NCBI GenBank assembly: GCA_020086605.1
Contig: JACBWW010000028.1
Span: forward strand, 6,877,470 to 6,941,469
Direction: 5' to 3'
DNA from: Lanius collurio
Taxonomy: Eukaryota > Chordata > Aves > Passeriformes > Laniidae
Length of the DNA: 64,000 bases
Made by a program: the position numbers and the translations under genes. The notes below the pieces were generated by a model. The model was not told the origin of the DNA. It was given only the letters and a program-made list of their open reading frames with translations, and ran no database searches. Positions 24,088-35,394 of this stretch are shown here, piece by piece. Each line of letters opens with the position of its first letter. Position 1 is the stretch's first letter.

Positions 24088-27000
24088 TACCAACAAGCAT
24101 CAATGAAAAAAGAAATCTAAAATGGGAATAAAACAGGAAGGAGGTTGCAAATATTTCAGACATTTTGAAAAAATCTCACATTCCATTAACTATAGATCTG
24201 TGGAATAAACAGCTCAGAATATGGCAAAACATTTTATTTTTTATTTTATTTGCCTATTTACTCAACAGTTTGAATAAGAATAAGTGCTTACGATGGTAAC
24301 CCTTGTGTGACATGGAGACGGAGAGAACTTCTCTTAGGACACAGATGCTACACATAAGGTATGTGGCTTGTGGATTTGCACACTGCCCCATTCATAAACA
24401 GTGAAAATGACACCATCTTACCCTCAGTCAAGTATGTCTTGAAAACCTTACTTCTGGAAAAGAACATTATTTATGTTACATATGAATAGTTACAGTTGTG
24501 TGTTTAAGATGTGAATGCCTCTTTTTGGTTGTGCACCCACTGGAACACATAACATATCCTTACCTCCTTCAGTACTCTGGGAGGGTAATATTGAACTTAA
24601 AGGCTGCCAATGTGGGATAGCCTTGTGAACATCACAAGTGGGACTTTTATTCATTTCCATAATGAACAGAGAATGTTTAAAGCCACTGCACATGCAGACA
24701 GCCTCATGAATCCACAAAAGTTCAGAAATGGAGTGGTATAACTGGAAACCGATGATTAGGTGATTGTGCGCACTAAAGCCTAGCAGAGAGCTATTTTTTT
24801 AAAGTGGATACCTTTTAGAATTAGGAGAAGAAAAATTCTGAGCTGAATACATGTTCATTTTTACAGTTGTTCACCCACCTGGGTGGTTGTGTGAATAAAC
24901 ATGTGCAGAATCTACCCATTAATACTGAGCTGAGCTTATGGTTCCCAAGCAAAGGATTACTCATGAGAGGAGATATTTTTTAACTCTGTATATACTCCCT
25001 TTTATCAGCCAGCTGTGGATATTTTCTTGTCTCCATCAAACACCAATTACTTTTCCCATATAGTCTTTTATCATATATTTGCCATCTGTGGAAAGCAGTT
25101 AACCATTCCTCAGATGGTCTCACTTTGTATGGAACCCAGTGACTATTCCTCCCTGGAAAGCTTTTCAAATGCTGTCATGAAGGGACTCTATCCCAAGGGC
25201 TCTTAGAAGAGGCATGTACTATTACACATTATTTTGTTCAAGAAGAAGGATGGAAAGTGAGCCCATCTACTGGGACAGAATAGATAAATATGGACAGCAG
25301 AGTCCTTGGGCTTAGAACCAGTCACTCAGAGGCTTGAAAAAAATTAGTTGTGAAGGACCCACTACTGTTCTCCAGAACCTGTCTGACAATAGATCTGGAT
25401 TCATTTGGGATCACATAATCCCACAAAACTCTAGAAATCAAACACTTTTCAAAACACAGACAGACATGACAGAACAAGGGTTAGTTGTGAGTGTGCAGTG
25501 TGGTACATATGCAAATAATCAGCAAAGAGTTATTTAAAGTGTACATTCCTTGGTTTGTGACCATCTGTTTTTTCAGCACTGGGTTTAGTGCTGTGAAAAA
25601 TGAGAGGATGCTTTGATCCATCAAAAAGGGTGCTATTCATAGGAGCTCCCAAACATCATAACAAATAACAATGACATAACCCAGCAAAGTGTCCTTCTAC
25701 TTATGCTACAATTTTATTTGTGGTAATTTTCTTAAACCAGGAAATTTACAAAGCAAAGTTTGGAGATATGGCGTTTTCCTTTACCATCTCATTACTTAGA
25801 AGACACACATGTTACTGTCAACCTGTTTATGTTACGTTGGGAGATTTAAAATTCTTTCCTATGAAACAAACCATATTAGAAATAAATACCCCAGGAAGTT
25901 TCCTGGAAATACATAGACAAAGAGGATATTCCCTTTAATTTTTCTGAAGAATATCCAAGAAAGTTTTCCCTTCTAACCTAGGCAGGCTTGAACAGCCTCC
26001 AGTTGGAAACCAAAGCAAAGAACACTAGAAATAGAGATTAAGCGAGCAAAGAGACATGATGAGTGTAAGCTTGTCTTTCTGATTTCCTGGGTTGTTTGCT
26101 CAGTGGAACAATTTCAATTATTAGGTGAACTACTATGAATCACTGCCATTTTGCTAACATAAATGGAACCACTCAGAAGAGGATATCTACTATCATTGGT
26201 CTAACCACCATTTTCTCCTAAAGAAATTAACTTTTATTCCAATCAAAACAAGACACCTACATATTTTCAGAAGTACATCCTGCAAAATCGTTATTCTTCA
26301 TATCCTTTTGCACAAGAATGTAAAAAGCATTTCCATTATCACTCTTACAGACATAAGGAAATTCAAGGCAAGAGTTGCTGAGCAGGTTTTAGGAAGAGTA
26401 TGCTTGTAGGAGAAAAATGGTTCAGTAATGAGTAATAGGAGAAGGAAGATGTGTGAAAGACTTCTAATGCTGCAGTGGTGGCTGGCTTTGATAAATTGCC
26501 ACATAAGGCAAGAGTAAGTATCAGAATTAAGAGTTTCCTAACTCTCAGGAAAACCCCTGTTTCTCCAGTGGTTGTGCTAACAACCCCACCCCAGGTCTTG
26601 CTGGAATCAAACCCCTAAGACATTAACACATCCAGCTGACTGACTGAAAAAATTCCTGCTCCAAAGAATAATTTAATTTTCATAATGTCTGTGAGATGCC
26701 TAAACCCCCCACAAACAACCAAACCTTTATTTTAAGATACATGGAAATCTTCAATTTAAGTGGCAATGTGACTGATGACGTGTATTGGAGCCTTAAGGGA
26801 AAAATATCAAGACTAAATATGGACTCATCAGTTTCTAAAAAGCAGCCACATTTCCAAGAAAATGTATATATCACACTCTAGCAAAAATTACCTTTTCCCC
26901 ACGTTTTTCATGTACAAGCAATAGGTGGTTGATTTAACAGATATAAGGATTAATATTAGTCATAAAAACATGTAAACTAAATACCTCTTCTTTAAAATCT

Positions 27001-27599
27001 GCCCTTTAAATCTCATTAGTTCAATCTGACACTGAAAGAGACCTGATTTAAAAATGATTTACACTGCACAGATTGTTTGTCCAGACTTAGAGTTCTTTTA
27101 TGAAATGAAAAACGTGAATATGAATTTAATATTTCTCAAATGAATAGGCATGGGGCTTGAAATCTTCCTTTGACAGAGGTAACTGCATTTTGTTTCAGAG
27201 CTAATAAATTCGCTTTTGTAAGATTGTGGGTTTTTTCCTTAGATCCCTTCCTAGTTACTGCCCATCCGTCTCTGTGTAAAACTATCTCCTCCATCAGAAA
27301 AAACAGCAACACAAGCAGCCAAAGAACAAATATATAGGTTTAGTACATTATGAAGAGTAAAGAGCAGCTTTCAGCTCTCTCTCCTGGATGATATTTATCA
27401 CATATTTCTCTACCCAGCTCCTAACAATGTTGAGGAGATAAAGTAAGCTGGCTACATTTTTCCTCTATAGTATGGTTTATAACAAAAATAATAGTAAGAA
27501 GACTGGAAGATGATGCATATATTTTTCTTCTTTTCAGTTTTTATTTTTCTTAGAAATAAAAAAAATACTCCTACCAAAAAAAAAAAATGTCTTAGACTT
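24088..27599. other. AT-rich unique DNA, no gene seen
   Basis: No gene or transposon recognised. Facing open frames near 24980-25206 (62 and 63 codons on opposite strands) share the same DNA, which is typical of chance frames. Confidence 0.6.
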
Positions 27600-28060
27600 T
27601 TCTGTCTGTTATGCTAATATATTCATAGAAAAAGCTGGTGCTAAGGGCGGTTCTCCAATTAAGACAAATGAGGCACATTGAATTTCTCCCTCAGGGCACA
27701 GCAGGGGTGCTGGCAAAATCTACTTTATTCTTTCTGTCAGGGCTGAACTGGAAACAAAAGCATGAAAATTCAACACATCCACTTACAGAATAATAAAGGC
27801 TGTTGTTTAAAGCGTGAAGAGTTTTGGCACCCTTCTGGGGCCTTATGCAAATCATTCTTCCTCTCAACTGCTACCAAACCATCGGTCTTGGAAATTAAAG
27901 ATGTACTTGGTCTGTTAACAGCTGAAAAGAGACGAGCAGCCTGAAAGTCAATTAGATTTGTATTAAGCAAATAAATCAGGTCTGACTGATATTGGCTAAA
28001 CTAAAATGCATTATTATGGTCTGACAGTAATTCTAATTTGATTGACAAATGTATGTAGTG
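27600..28060. promoter_or_regulatory. candidate conserved enhancer-like element
   Basis: This 460-bp block is repeat-free and dense in developmental transcription-factor core sites. A perfect POU octamer ATGCAAAT lies at 27845-27852. TGACAG (Meis/TGIF-type core) lies at 28022-28027, and TGATTGAC (Pbx-like) at 28039-28046. There are several ATTA/TAAT cores. 27621-27990 has balanced composition and lacks homopolymers, unlike its flanks. The pattern fits conserved vertebrate enhancers, but conservation cannot be seen from one sequence. Short overlapping frames (60 and 66 codons) do not suggest a protein. Confidence 0.3.
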
Positions 28061-29456
28061 TATTATTAAACTAAATGAAAGATGAGAATAATCCTATTAT
28101 TTTTTTTAGAACAGCTTTCAAGCAAATAGCCTCCCCCGCCCCCAAAACACAATAAAGACCACCAACGTTGTAATGTTATCTACAGTATAGTTAAAAAATA
28201 ACCACCCAGAACTGTATTTTTGGGATATTATAATATTACAAACAGAATATGTCCTTTAGAAAATGACAATTTTGTGCAGATACTTACTGTGTCTTCCTAA
28301 ATACAGTAATGTATGAGGCTAAGGTAATTTTTTTTTTTGTTCTTTGTGTCTCCTTTTTACAGATGGCCTTATCCTGATAATGACATTGGTGTACACCATA
28401 TGATAGTAAAAATCCTCTCCACTTTGCTTGGAATGGAACATGTTACCAACCAGCACCAAATGTAACAACAGCTGCATAATTTAAGCACATATTTAAACAC
28501 AACAAAAGTGTTTAGCAGACATGATGTTGATAAGAACAATGCAGCTGTTAATCAAATACATTTTTTTTTGCATTCCTGAAGCAAACAAGCCAAGTACCAG
28601 CACAAGTAAAAGAACCTTCACAATTCAAATGCTCAAATCTGGCCTTAAAAGATGGTGTAAGCAAGAGTACACGAAAAGGCAGTCATCTTTGGAGAGCATG
28701 TAAAGCAGGATTTGTGATGTAAATGTCTCTATAGGTGCCTCACTGCCTATGCTTGTGTACTAACAGTCTGTATGTTCCTGCCAAGGGTTCCCTTTCAGAA
28801 GCAAGGCACCGTGCAAAGATACTTGTGCAGTTGTGGAAGTCAGAGCTTTATCATCCTTGCTACTTCCTGAAGTATAAATTATTAATGCTGTACATAGTTA
28901 ATTTTTCTTGTGAAAAAGAAAGACCACTGCACCAATGTGGTCAGGAGCCAGGAACTGCCTTTCAAAATCAGCATGAATCCCGGACAGATCAGTGTTAACA
29001 TTAAGACTCCGTACTCAGCAAGCGTCTTGGTAACCATTAAAATGGTGGTGGACTGTTTTATGTTACTGGCAATCCAGTAATTGCACAGTTTTGGTCAGTG
29101 CATTTTGGGCTTAGGTTTTATATATCTGAAAGATATCACAAGATTTTAATAAGGAAAACATGTCAAATACCTCTTTGCCTCAAGATTTACTGCAGTCATA
29201 GTTTTGTAGAATCCTGTTTTTTAGAGATAACATATGGAAAACACAAACCAGCATGAGTGAATAAACATGGTGGTTCAGAGGGAAGTGGAAAAGAATTTTG
29301 GAAATGCTTTTTAAAGTCCAAATTCAAGGCTAGAGCTGGCAGAAAACACCAAGAAAGTATTCATAAACATATGATGGAACAAAACTAATTTATCTACTTT
29401 GATGGTGTTCAGAGATATTTTAATTTATTTTCCATAAACCTTTACACAAGTGATAT
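28061..29456. other. AT-rich unique DNA, no gene seen
   Basis: A T10 run lies at 28330-28339 and T9 at 28561-28569. No gene or clear transposon is seen; the 87-codon plus frame 28735-28998 is unrecognised. Confidence 0.6.
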
Positions 29457-29507
29457 TTTGTTTGTGTGTTTGTTTGTTTGTTTGTTTTGTTTTGTTTTTG
29501 TTTTTGA
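29457..29507 (+). repeat. (GTTT)n / T-rich simple repeat
   Basis: Tandem GTTT units grade into GTTTT and GTTTTT units, followed by more T-rich sequence to about 29518. It is a typical microsatellite. Confidence 0.9.
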
Positions 29508-29829
29508 TTTTTTCATTTTCAGGAATGTTAATTGCAAGCAAAGAGCTGGGTAGTGGCCATGAGAATCACTGGAGTAAACTTTCTGAAGTGAACAGAAAAC
29601 TTCTTAAAAAAAAATAATGAAAAAATGGTTGACAAAAAAAAGAATTTATAAACTTTCTGTGTTTCTGGCTCTGTTTGAAATCATGACACCGCACCTTTTC
29701 CATCTGATGTTCTTTATTATGAGATATCATTAGTGCAGAAAAAAATGGCTTATAATTTTGAAGAGCAAACAAATATTTGCTTTTTTTACTCCCACCTTCA
29801 AAATGATTTCTTATTCATCAGTCTCAGGA

Positions 29830-30000
29830 TTTTAGAACCACAGAATCAGGATTTTGTTTTGGTAGGGTGAGAGCTTTGGAGGTGGCCCTAGAGCTGCCTC
29901 CTTGCCAGCTCTGGTCATCCAACAGCTCCTCACAGGGATCTAGCTCAGTGATAATCTGCTTGAGATCCTGCTGAACTACCACATCCCCCTGATCACCACA
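29830..30000 (-). mobile_element. possible diverged CR1-like 3' end
   Basis: The plus strand starts with 'TTTTAGAACCACAGAATCA', which resembles the reverse complement of a CR1 octamer tail. A 150-bp moderately GC-rich stretch follows, with 'CTTTGGAGGTGGCCCTAGAGC' at 29874-29894. The usual CR1 landmarks are weak, so this may be a different CR1 subfamily or an unrelated repeat. Confidence 0.33.
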
Positions 30001-30904
30001 GTACTGCTAATTATTTTTGAGAGTGATAATTTTTGAAAGAAAAAAGTTAAAAAAAAAAGCAAAACATTAATGAGATGCTTTCTCTGGATCCACGCAGTAA
30101 AGCAAAACATTATGCTAATTAACAATGTCACTTCACCACATGTAGTTTGGATAAATTTATACAGACAGTGTACATACACACTGGTGTTACAGAAATAACT
30201 GTCTTCAAGCACTGTTACTGGTTTTTAGATCAGAGATGTTAGTAATTATCACTGAGAATGCAGAGTAAGGAACACTGAGTGACACAACAAGTTTCTAGGT
30301 AAAATTGGTTCATTCCTTTATGACCAATGTCAGTCTTGAATATCAGGGTTCCTTTAGTTTGCGTCGGTTTACAAGTTGGGAGGGGAGAAAAGTGGGCTTT
30401 TGTTCTCCCCAAGGTGCCAGCTCCTACTCCCGTGGTTAGTCTGCACTTAGCCAGATAATTTTGCTCACATAGTGCAGTAGAGGAGTCTACTATTTCTCTT
30501 TCCATCTCATACCTCAAAGTCATGTCATGCTATTTCCTAACAATGGTAGACCCATACAGGGATTAAAAAAGTGGAAGAAAAAAGTTTGCTCTATTTTTCT
30601 TTCATTTGTGTCTGTGACTCTCCTGGAAAGGAGAAAGGTCAGCTGCTTGAACCAAGTATTTCACTTATAATAAATAGAGGAACAAAACAAAAAGATCTTG
30701 AAATTAAGTAGAAGAAATGAAGTCTTGTGAGATTGTTGCTGAAAAAATGGCCAATATGAAGATTTTTATACTTCTGAGTTCAATGACAAAACCACTACAT
30801 TTCATATTATTATTAGAGATGAAAAAAAAATGAAAAAAATTTGCCTAGCATATTCTGTCACAGTGTAACAACTTTTGGCAAGATTTGCAGAAGGTTTGAG
30901 TCTG

Positions 30905-31470
30905 GAACAGACTTCTGAATATCACCCAGTTGAAATAATCTGCTCAAATCAGGATCAGCTGGGTCAGGTTGCTCAGGGCTTTGGATATCTCCAAAGATGG
31001 AGGCTTTACTACCACATCAGGCAACCTGTTGCACTGTTTGATCTTTCTCACATTAGGAAAAACAACAAACTGAACAACTTGATTGGAATTTTCTGAGCTT
31101 CAGTTTGCACCCAGTATCTTTTGTCCAGTCACTGGGCATCACTGAGAAGAGCATCACTGTGCATAATTGTTCCACCTTCATAAGCTCCCCAGTGTTTGCT
31201 CACATGGAAGAGATTCCCCTGAGTGTTTTCTTTTTCAAGCTGACCAGTCCCAGCTCTCTTGGCCTCTCCTCATGTGTCGTATACTCTGAGTCCTTAATTA
31301 ACTTTCCTGCCCTTCACTGGAGTGGCTCCAGTCTGTCTGTGTCTTGCACTGGGAAGCCCAGACTGGACCCAGCACTGCAGGTGTTTCTCTGTGGTACTGA
31401 GCAGGGGAGAAGCGTTGCCTACCTTGACCCATTGGCAACTCCTACTAAAGCAGCCCTGAAGGCACCACTT
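30905..31470 (-). mobile_element. CR1 LINE fragment (about 565 bp)
   Basis: This is the longest CR1 copy in the window. Read on the plus strand it carries the usual antisense landmarks in order: 'CAGCTGGGTCAGGTTGCTCAGGGC' near 30956-30979, 'ATATCTCCAAAGATGGAGGC' near 30985, 'GGCAACCTGTTGCACTGTTTGA' near 31020, 'GTCACTGGGCATCACTGAGAAGAG' near 31128, 'TCCCAGCTCTCTTGGCCTCTCCTCAT' near 31247, and 'GGGAAGCCCAGACTGGACCCAGCACTGCAGGTG' near 31351. The element lies on the minus strand and is 5'-truncated. It covers the end of ORF2 and most of the 3' UTR; the extreme 3' tail is eroded. The 152-codon plus-strand frame 31105-31563 is an antisense frame of this repeat, not a gene. Confidence 0.92.
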
Positions 31471-33189
31471 GCTGTGGATTTCCAATTAAATGGAGGTATA
31501 CACACATGCATTGAATGTTCCATAATGTTCTTTGGTAGTCATCTCTTAAATGTGGTCTACTAACCCCTTATTTTGCACAAACTCATGAACTGAAAGCCAT
31601 TTTTTTATTGGAAAGGAGAAAGCTTCAACAATCTCATGCGAACACATGCCGTCATTTGGCAGGTGGTGCCTGTGTATCTCATAATGACTGACTCATTTCT
31701 AACCTGACTACAGGCAGTGTGGCTCAAACAGGAATGAAAGACAAGGGAGGGGACTACATGACACCACTTCTTTCACCTGGTTCTTACATTGGGAGCTGAG
31801 AAGTTTTCACAGTAGGTCTCTTTTCTTTTATTACTGCTGCTTTGACTAGTGATGAAAGAAAGGTTATTAAATAAGCCTCCTTCTCATCTGGCTCTGTGTG
31901 GACTTGGCCCCAGCCTTCAGTCCTCTTTAGGACTGAGACCAGAGTCTTCTCAGGGCTCTTACTCTGCACTCTAAAAGGAAAAAAAATTTACCCCCATTTC
32001 CACTTCAGCTTTTAAATAAAAGTTTCACACATTGTTAAGAAAACACACAAAGACACAAATAGATTAAATGGCAGACAGTTGGTTTGTTCTGCTATCAACA
32101 AGGAGCCATTTCTTCCCATACATTGCAAAAAATATTTTCTAACATCTCCACTTCAAACTGATTATCACTTGCCAAAAAACGTGTTGAGAGATATCCTCTT
32201 ATTTAAGCAGATCCCACTGAAGGTCTTATGTAATTGAGTTTGGGATTTCCAGGTCTACAATGTATATACATAAAAAATGCTTTCAAGGCATAAAGGCACA
32301 AAATAATGATATAAAGGTGTTCTACATCTTCTACACTTTTTAAGCTTATTTTATTTTTTTGTCTGTCTAAACTAAAATTTTACAGCTTGATATGCACATG
32401 TATGGTTTTTCATTGACTACTCTGGTATAAATTCTGTCCAATTAAAAATGTGTAAGTGTAAACTATAGCACATATTTATTAATTTCCAATACTAGAAGTA
32501 CTTTGATAAACATAAAGCAAAAGTGAAGAGGCAATTAAACTAATTTGTAACATTTCAGCTCTCACAGTTACATTAACAAGTTAAGTACAGTATAGCTCCA
32601 AAATATATTGGAAAATTTAGATAACTATTCATTTTTTTTCCCAGAAACACCTCTTCCTTACCTTTAAAATAGAGGCTGAGTACTATTTTAATGGGATTTT
32701 TGATTGGAGGCTTTAAAACCAATGCGAATAGTTCATTTAGTAAAACAGCAATTAACGTTGAGGGAATTATATCTGCCTTTTGAGTTTTTAAAACTTTGAA
32801 AGCTATTCTAAAAAGATATGTTTTTAAGATAATGTCCTTTTAAAATGACAGTCTATGCTTTTATGTTTAATAAGGTGAAGACTTGCAGTCTGAGGTAAAT
32901 AATACAATAATACTGTAAACTTCAGGATAACAAATGTGTTTCTTATAACTATATAAATAATGTATAATTATATGATCACTTTCTAATGATAATTCCCCAT
33001 CTTGCAGCTGCATAATAAAGATTTTTTTTTTCTCTCACACATACATATATGAATAATATTTAATTTTCTTGCTAGATCATTATTGAGATGCTTTTTTAAG
33101 CATGCCCAAATTATTGGCTTCCTACTAACATCAGACAATTTAAAACAAGTAACTTGACATATCTACTAAAAAGCTAATGATGGTGATAT
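31471..33189. other. AT-rich unique DNA, no gene seen
   Basis: No gene or transposon. 32690-32790 contains homeodomain-like sites around CAATTAACG and may be a conserved element, on composition alone. Confidence 0.6.
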
Positions 33190-33212
33190 AAGAAGTGGTT
33201 TCACCACTTCTT
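33190..33212. repeat. 10-bp perfect hairpin, 3-nt loop
   Basis: AAGAAGTGGT (33190-33199) is the exact reverse complement of ACCACTTCTT (33203-33212), with loop TTC. The pairing stops at both ends, so it is a short stem rather than a microRNA precursor. No terminator-like role is expected in a vertebrate genome. Confidence 0.85.
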
Positions 33213-35371
33213 TTCGTTTTAGCTTATTCAATTTCTTTTGCCTTTACTGAATTGCAGTTGATGGACATTTAGTGCACTTGCATTACCATCTCATAGTGCT
33301 TGCAAAAAGTACTTGAATTCTTTGCTGAAATAGCTGGACTTGCAGTAATTTACCAATATAAATCATTTTGAAAATAGAGGAGAGCCTCAGTACTATTTTC
33401 AAAGAAGCTAGATTCTACATCATCACGAGGACATTTGTATCAGGGTGGAATTAAAGTTCCAGCTAAAGTGGAATCCCAAAGTTTAGTTCCTAGGTGGCAT
33501 AGCTCTTAGGAAACCTTTACCTTCAGAGAAAAATGGGAATAAAATACAAACTTTTGATGCTGATGTTTCATGTAGCACAAAAATATGACAGGCTACAGCT
33601 GAATTTTTAGTATAATCTCATGAACAGTGTGTTAACTGCCTGAAAAGGTCTGGATTTGGGATTTTTTTTCCAATTGCTTCTTGATACATGGAATTTGTAG
33701 AACTTAAACCAATAGACTGGAAAAATAAACATTCAGTTTATTGTAACTGTTTTTTTCATTTTAGCTTTTCTCAGAATTGTTCTTTTGTTTTCTATGAACA
33801 CTAATGAACCAGGTTTCAGAACACACACCTGAGGTGTATAACACCAAGAAGAGTAGTTTGTGGACTGTATTGGAAAATAACCCAATTTTGAAAGAGAGCA
33901 GTTTAGTAGAAGTAGAGCAGAATAGTCCTTTTTGAAAGTATGTATCAGAGATCCTTTGCAGTGCCAGGATATACTTTTTCCTGCTATTAATTAAATTACC
34001 GTGGTTTTTGGCAATGCAAAATGTGAGCTGCACCAAAGTGAGAGGAGACCACAAATCTAGACCAACTGCAGTATCAGATCAAAGGGAGATCTATTTTCGG
34101 TTGATGCCTCAACACATCACCCTGATTTATAAGGCCTGGCCAGAGCAGAATTGAGACCCAAGTTTCCCATTTGAAAATTATGAACAATTTATTTGTAGTT
34201 CATATTTTCTAGATACTATATACATTCTGTTTTGTAAACATATAGAAGTAAGGGGTAGTTCCAACTTAAAAATATATTAAAATAAAGAGATAAATATCTT
34301 CCAAAAAGGAAGTTTTAGATAGTGCGATGTGACACGCAAAATACAACCCAAATTTCACTTTAGTCACACTGAACCTCTTCCCTGAAATGATCCAGGACAC
34401 TCAGTACTGTGAAATATACAATTTGTCCTCCTGTACATCAGTTTTCCAGGACATTAATGCTTCTTTTATTCAATTATTAAATTAGATTGATTTAGTGCCA
34501 GAAGTGGTCAAAGGGAAGTGATTTCTTCATCAGCTTCCTAGATTAATCAGATGGAACTTTCACTGAGTTTGTACCAAGCTTCCTGAAGTTAGCTAGTAAA
34601 GAAAATTCTTTAAATGTATAGCCATTCTGAATTCCTGTAACCTTTTAACTGTGAGAATGAAAAAACAAGTGGTCTGACACATATTTAGTGTGGAAATAGT
34701 CATTCAGCTAATTGTTTCTCCACAGAAACATAGAAGCTGCTACCATTGCATCTCTGCATTCCTCTTGAGATCAGAGGAGGTGAAGATGCCAAAAAAAGAC
34801 TGCACATCTGTCCACACTTCAACGGATAGAAATGAAAAATTTTGTCCTCTTCATCAGTTATGGGTCACAAATGACATTCAATTTACTTAATTTGCACATC
34901 ACATACATACTTCATCATCTGTTCATGCAATGGCCAAAATGACTGACTTAAAATTGGGAGTTTGCAGGTCACTTCATATTCCATAATATTTCTATTAAGA
35001 CCAAAATGTCTGGGAAGAACGTTTAAAATGATGTAACACTCTTCAAAGAAAACAAATAAAGGTTCAGGCATCTGATTAACAGTGACTCCAAAGTTAATAT
35101 ATTAAAAAGACAGGAGAGGGGTGGGGAGAGAACAATAAAAGAGTGCAGGATGATTTACTGAAACTATTTCTATGGTTTAGGTTTTTCGTGTCAGAACAAA
35201 AGTAACAGCGGTCATGGATCCTCAGACAGAATGTATATTCTGAATTACTGTTGTATGGTTGATTTCAACTCAAGTTACTTTCAGGGTACTGCAAAATTAA
35301 GCACATTTTAAAATTTCAGTTATCATTCCATACCCCTCAGCTCTCCCAAAAGTGTGAAATGGCTATTCTGG
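33213..35371. other. AT-rich unique DNA, no gene seen
   Basis: No gene recognised; the longest frame is 97 codons (33761-34054, minus) with no known similarity. No clear transposon. Confidence 0.6.
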
Positions 35372-35394
35372 AAAAAAAAAAAAAAAAAAAAAAA
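35372..35394. repeat. A23 homopolymer
   Basis: Twenty-three consecutive A. No polyadenylation signal or recognisable retrocopy lies immediately upstream on the plus strand, so a simple microsatellite is more likely than a retroposon tail. Confidence 0.92.

Noticed and set aside
31105..31563. 152-codon plus-strand open frame
   Set aside because: It lies antisense within a clear CR1 LINE copy.
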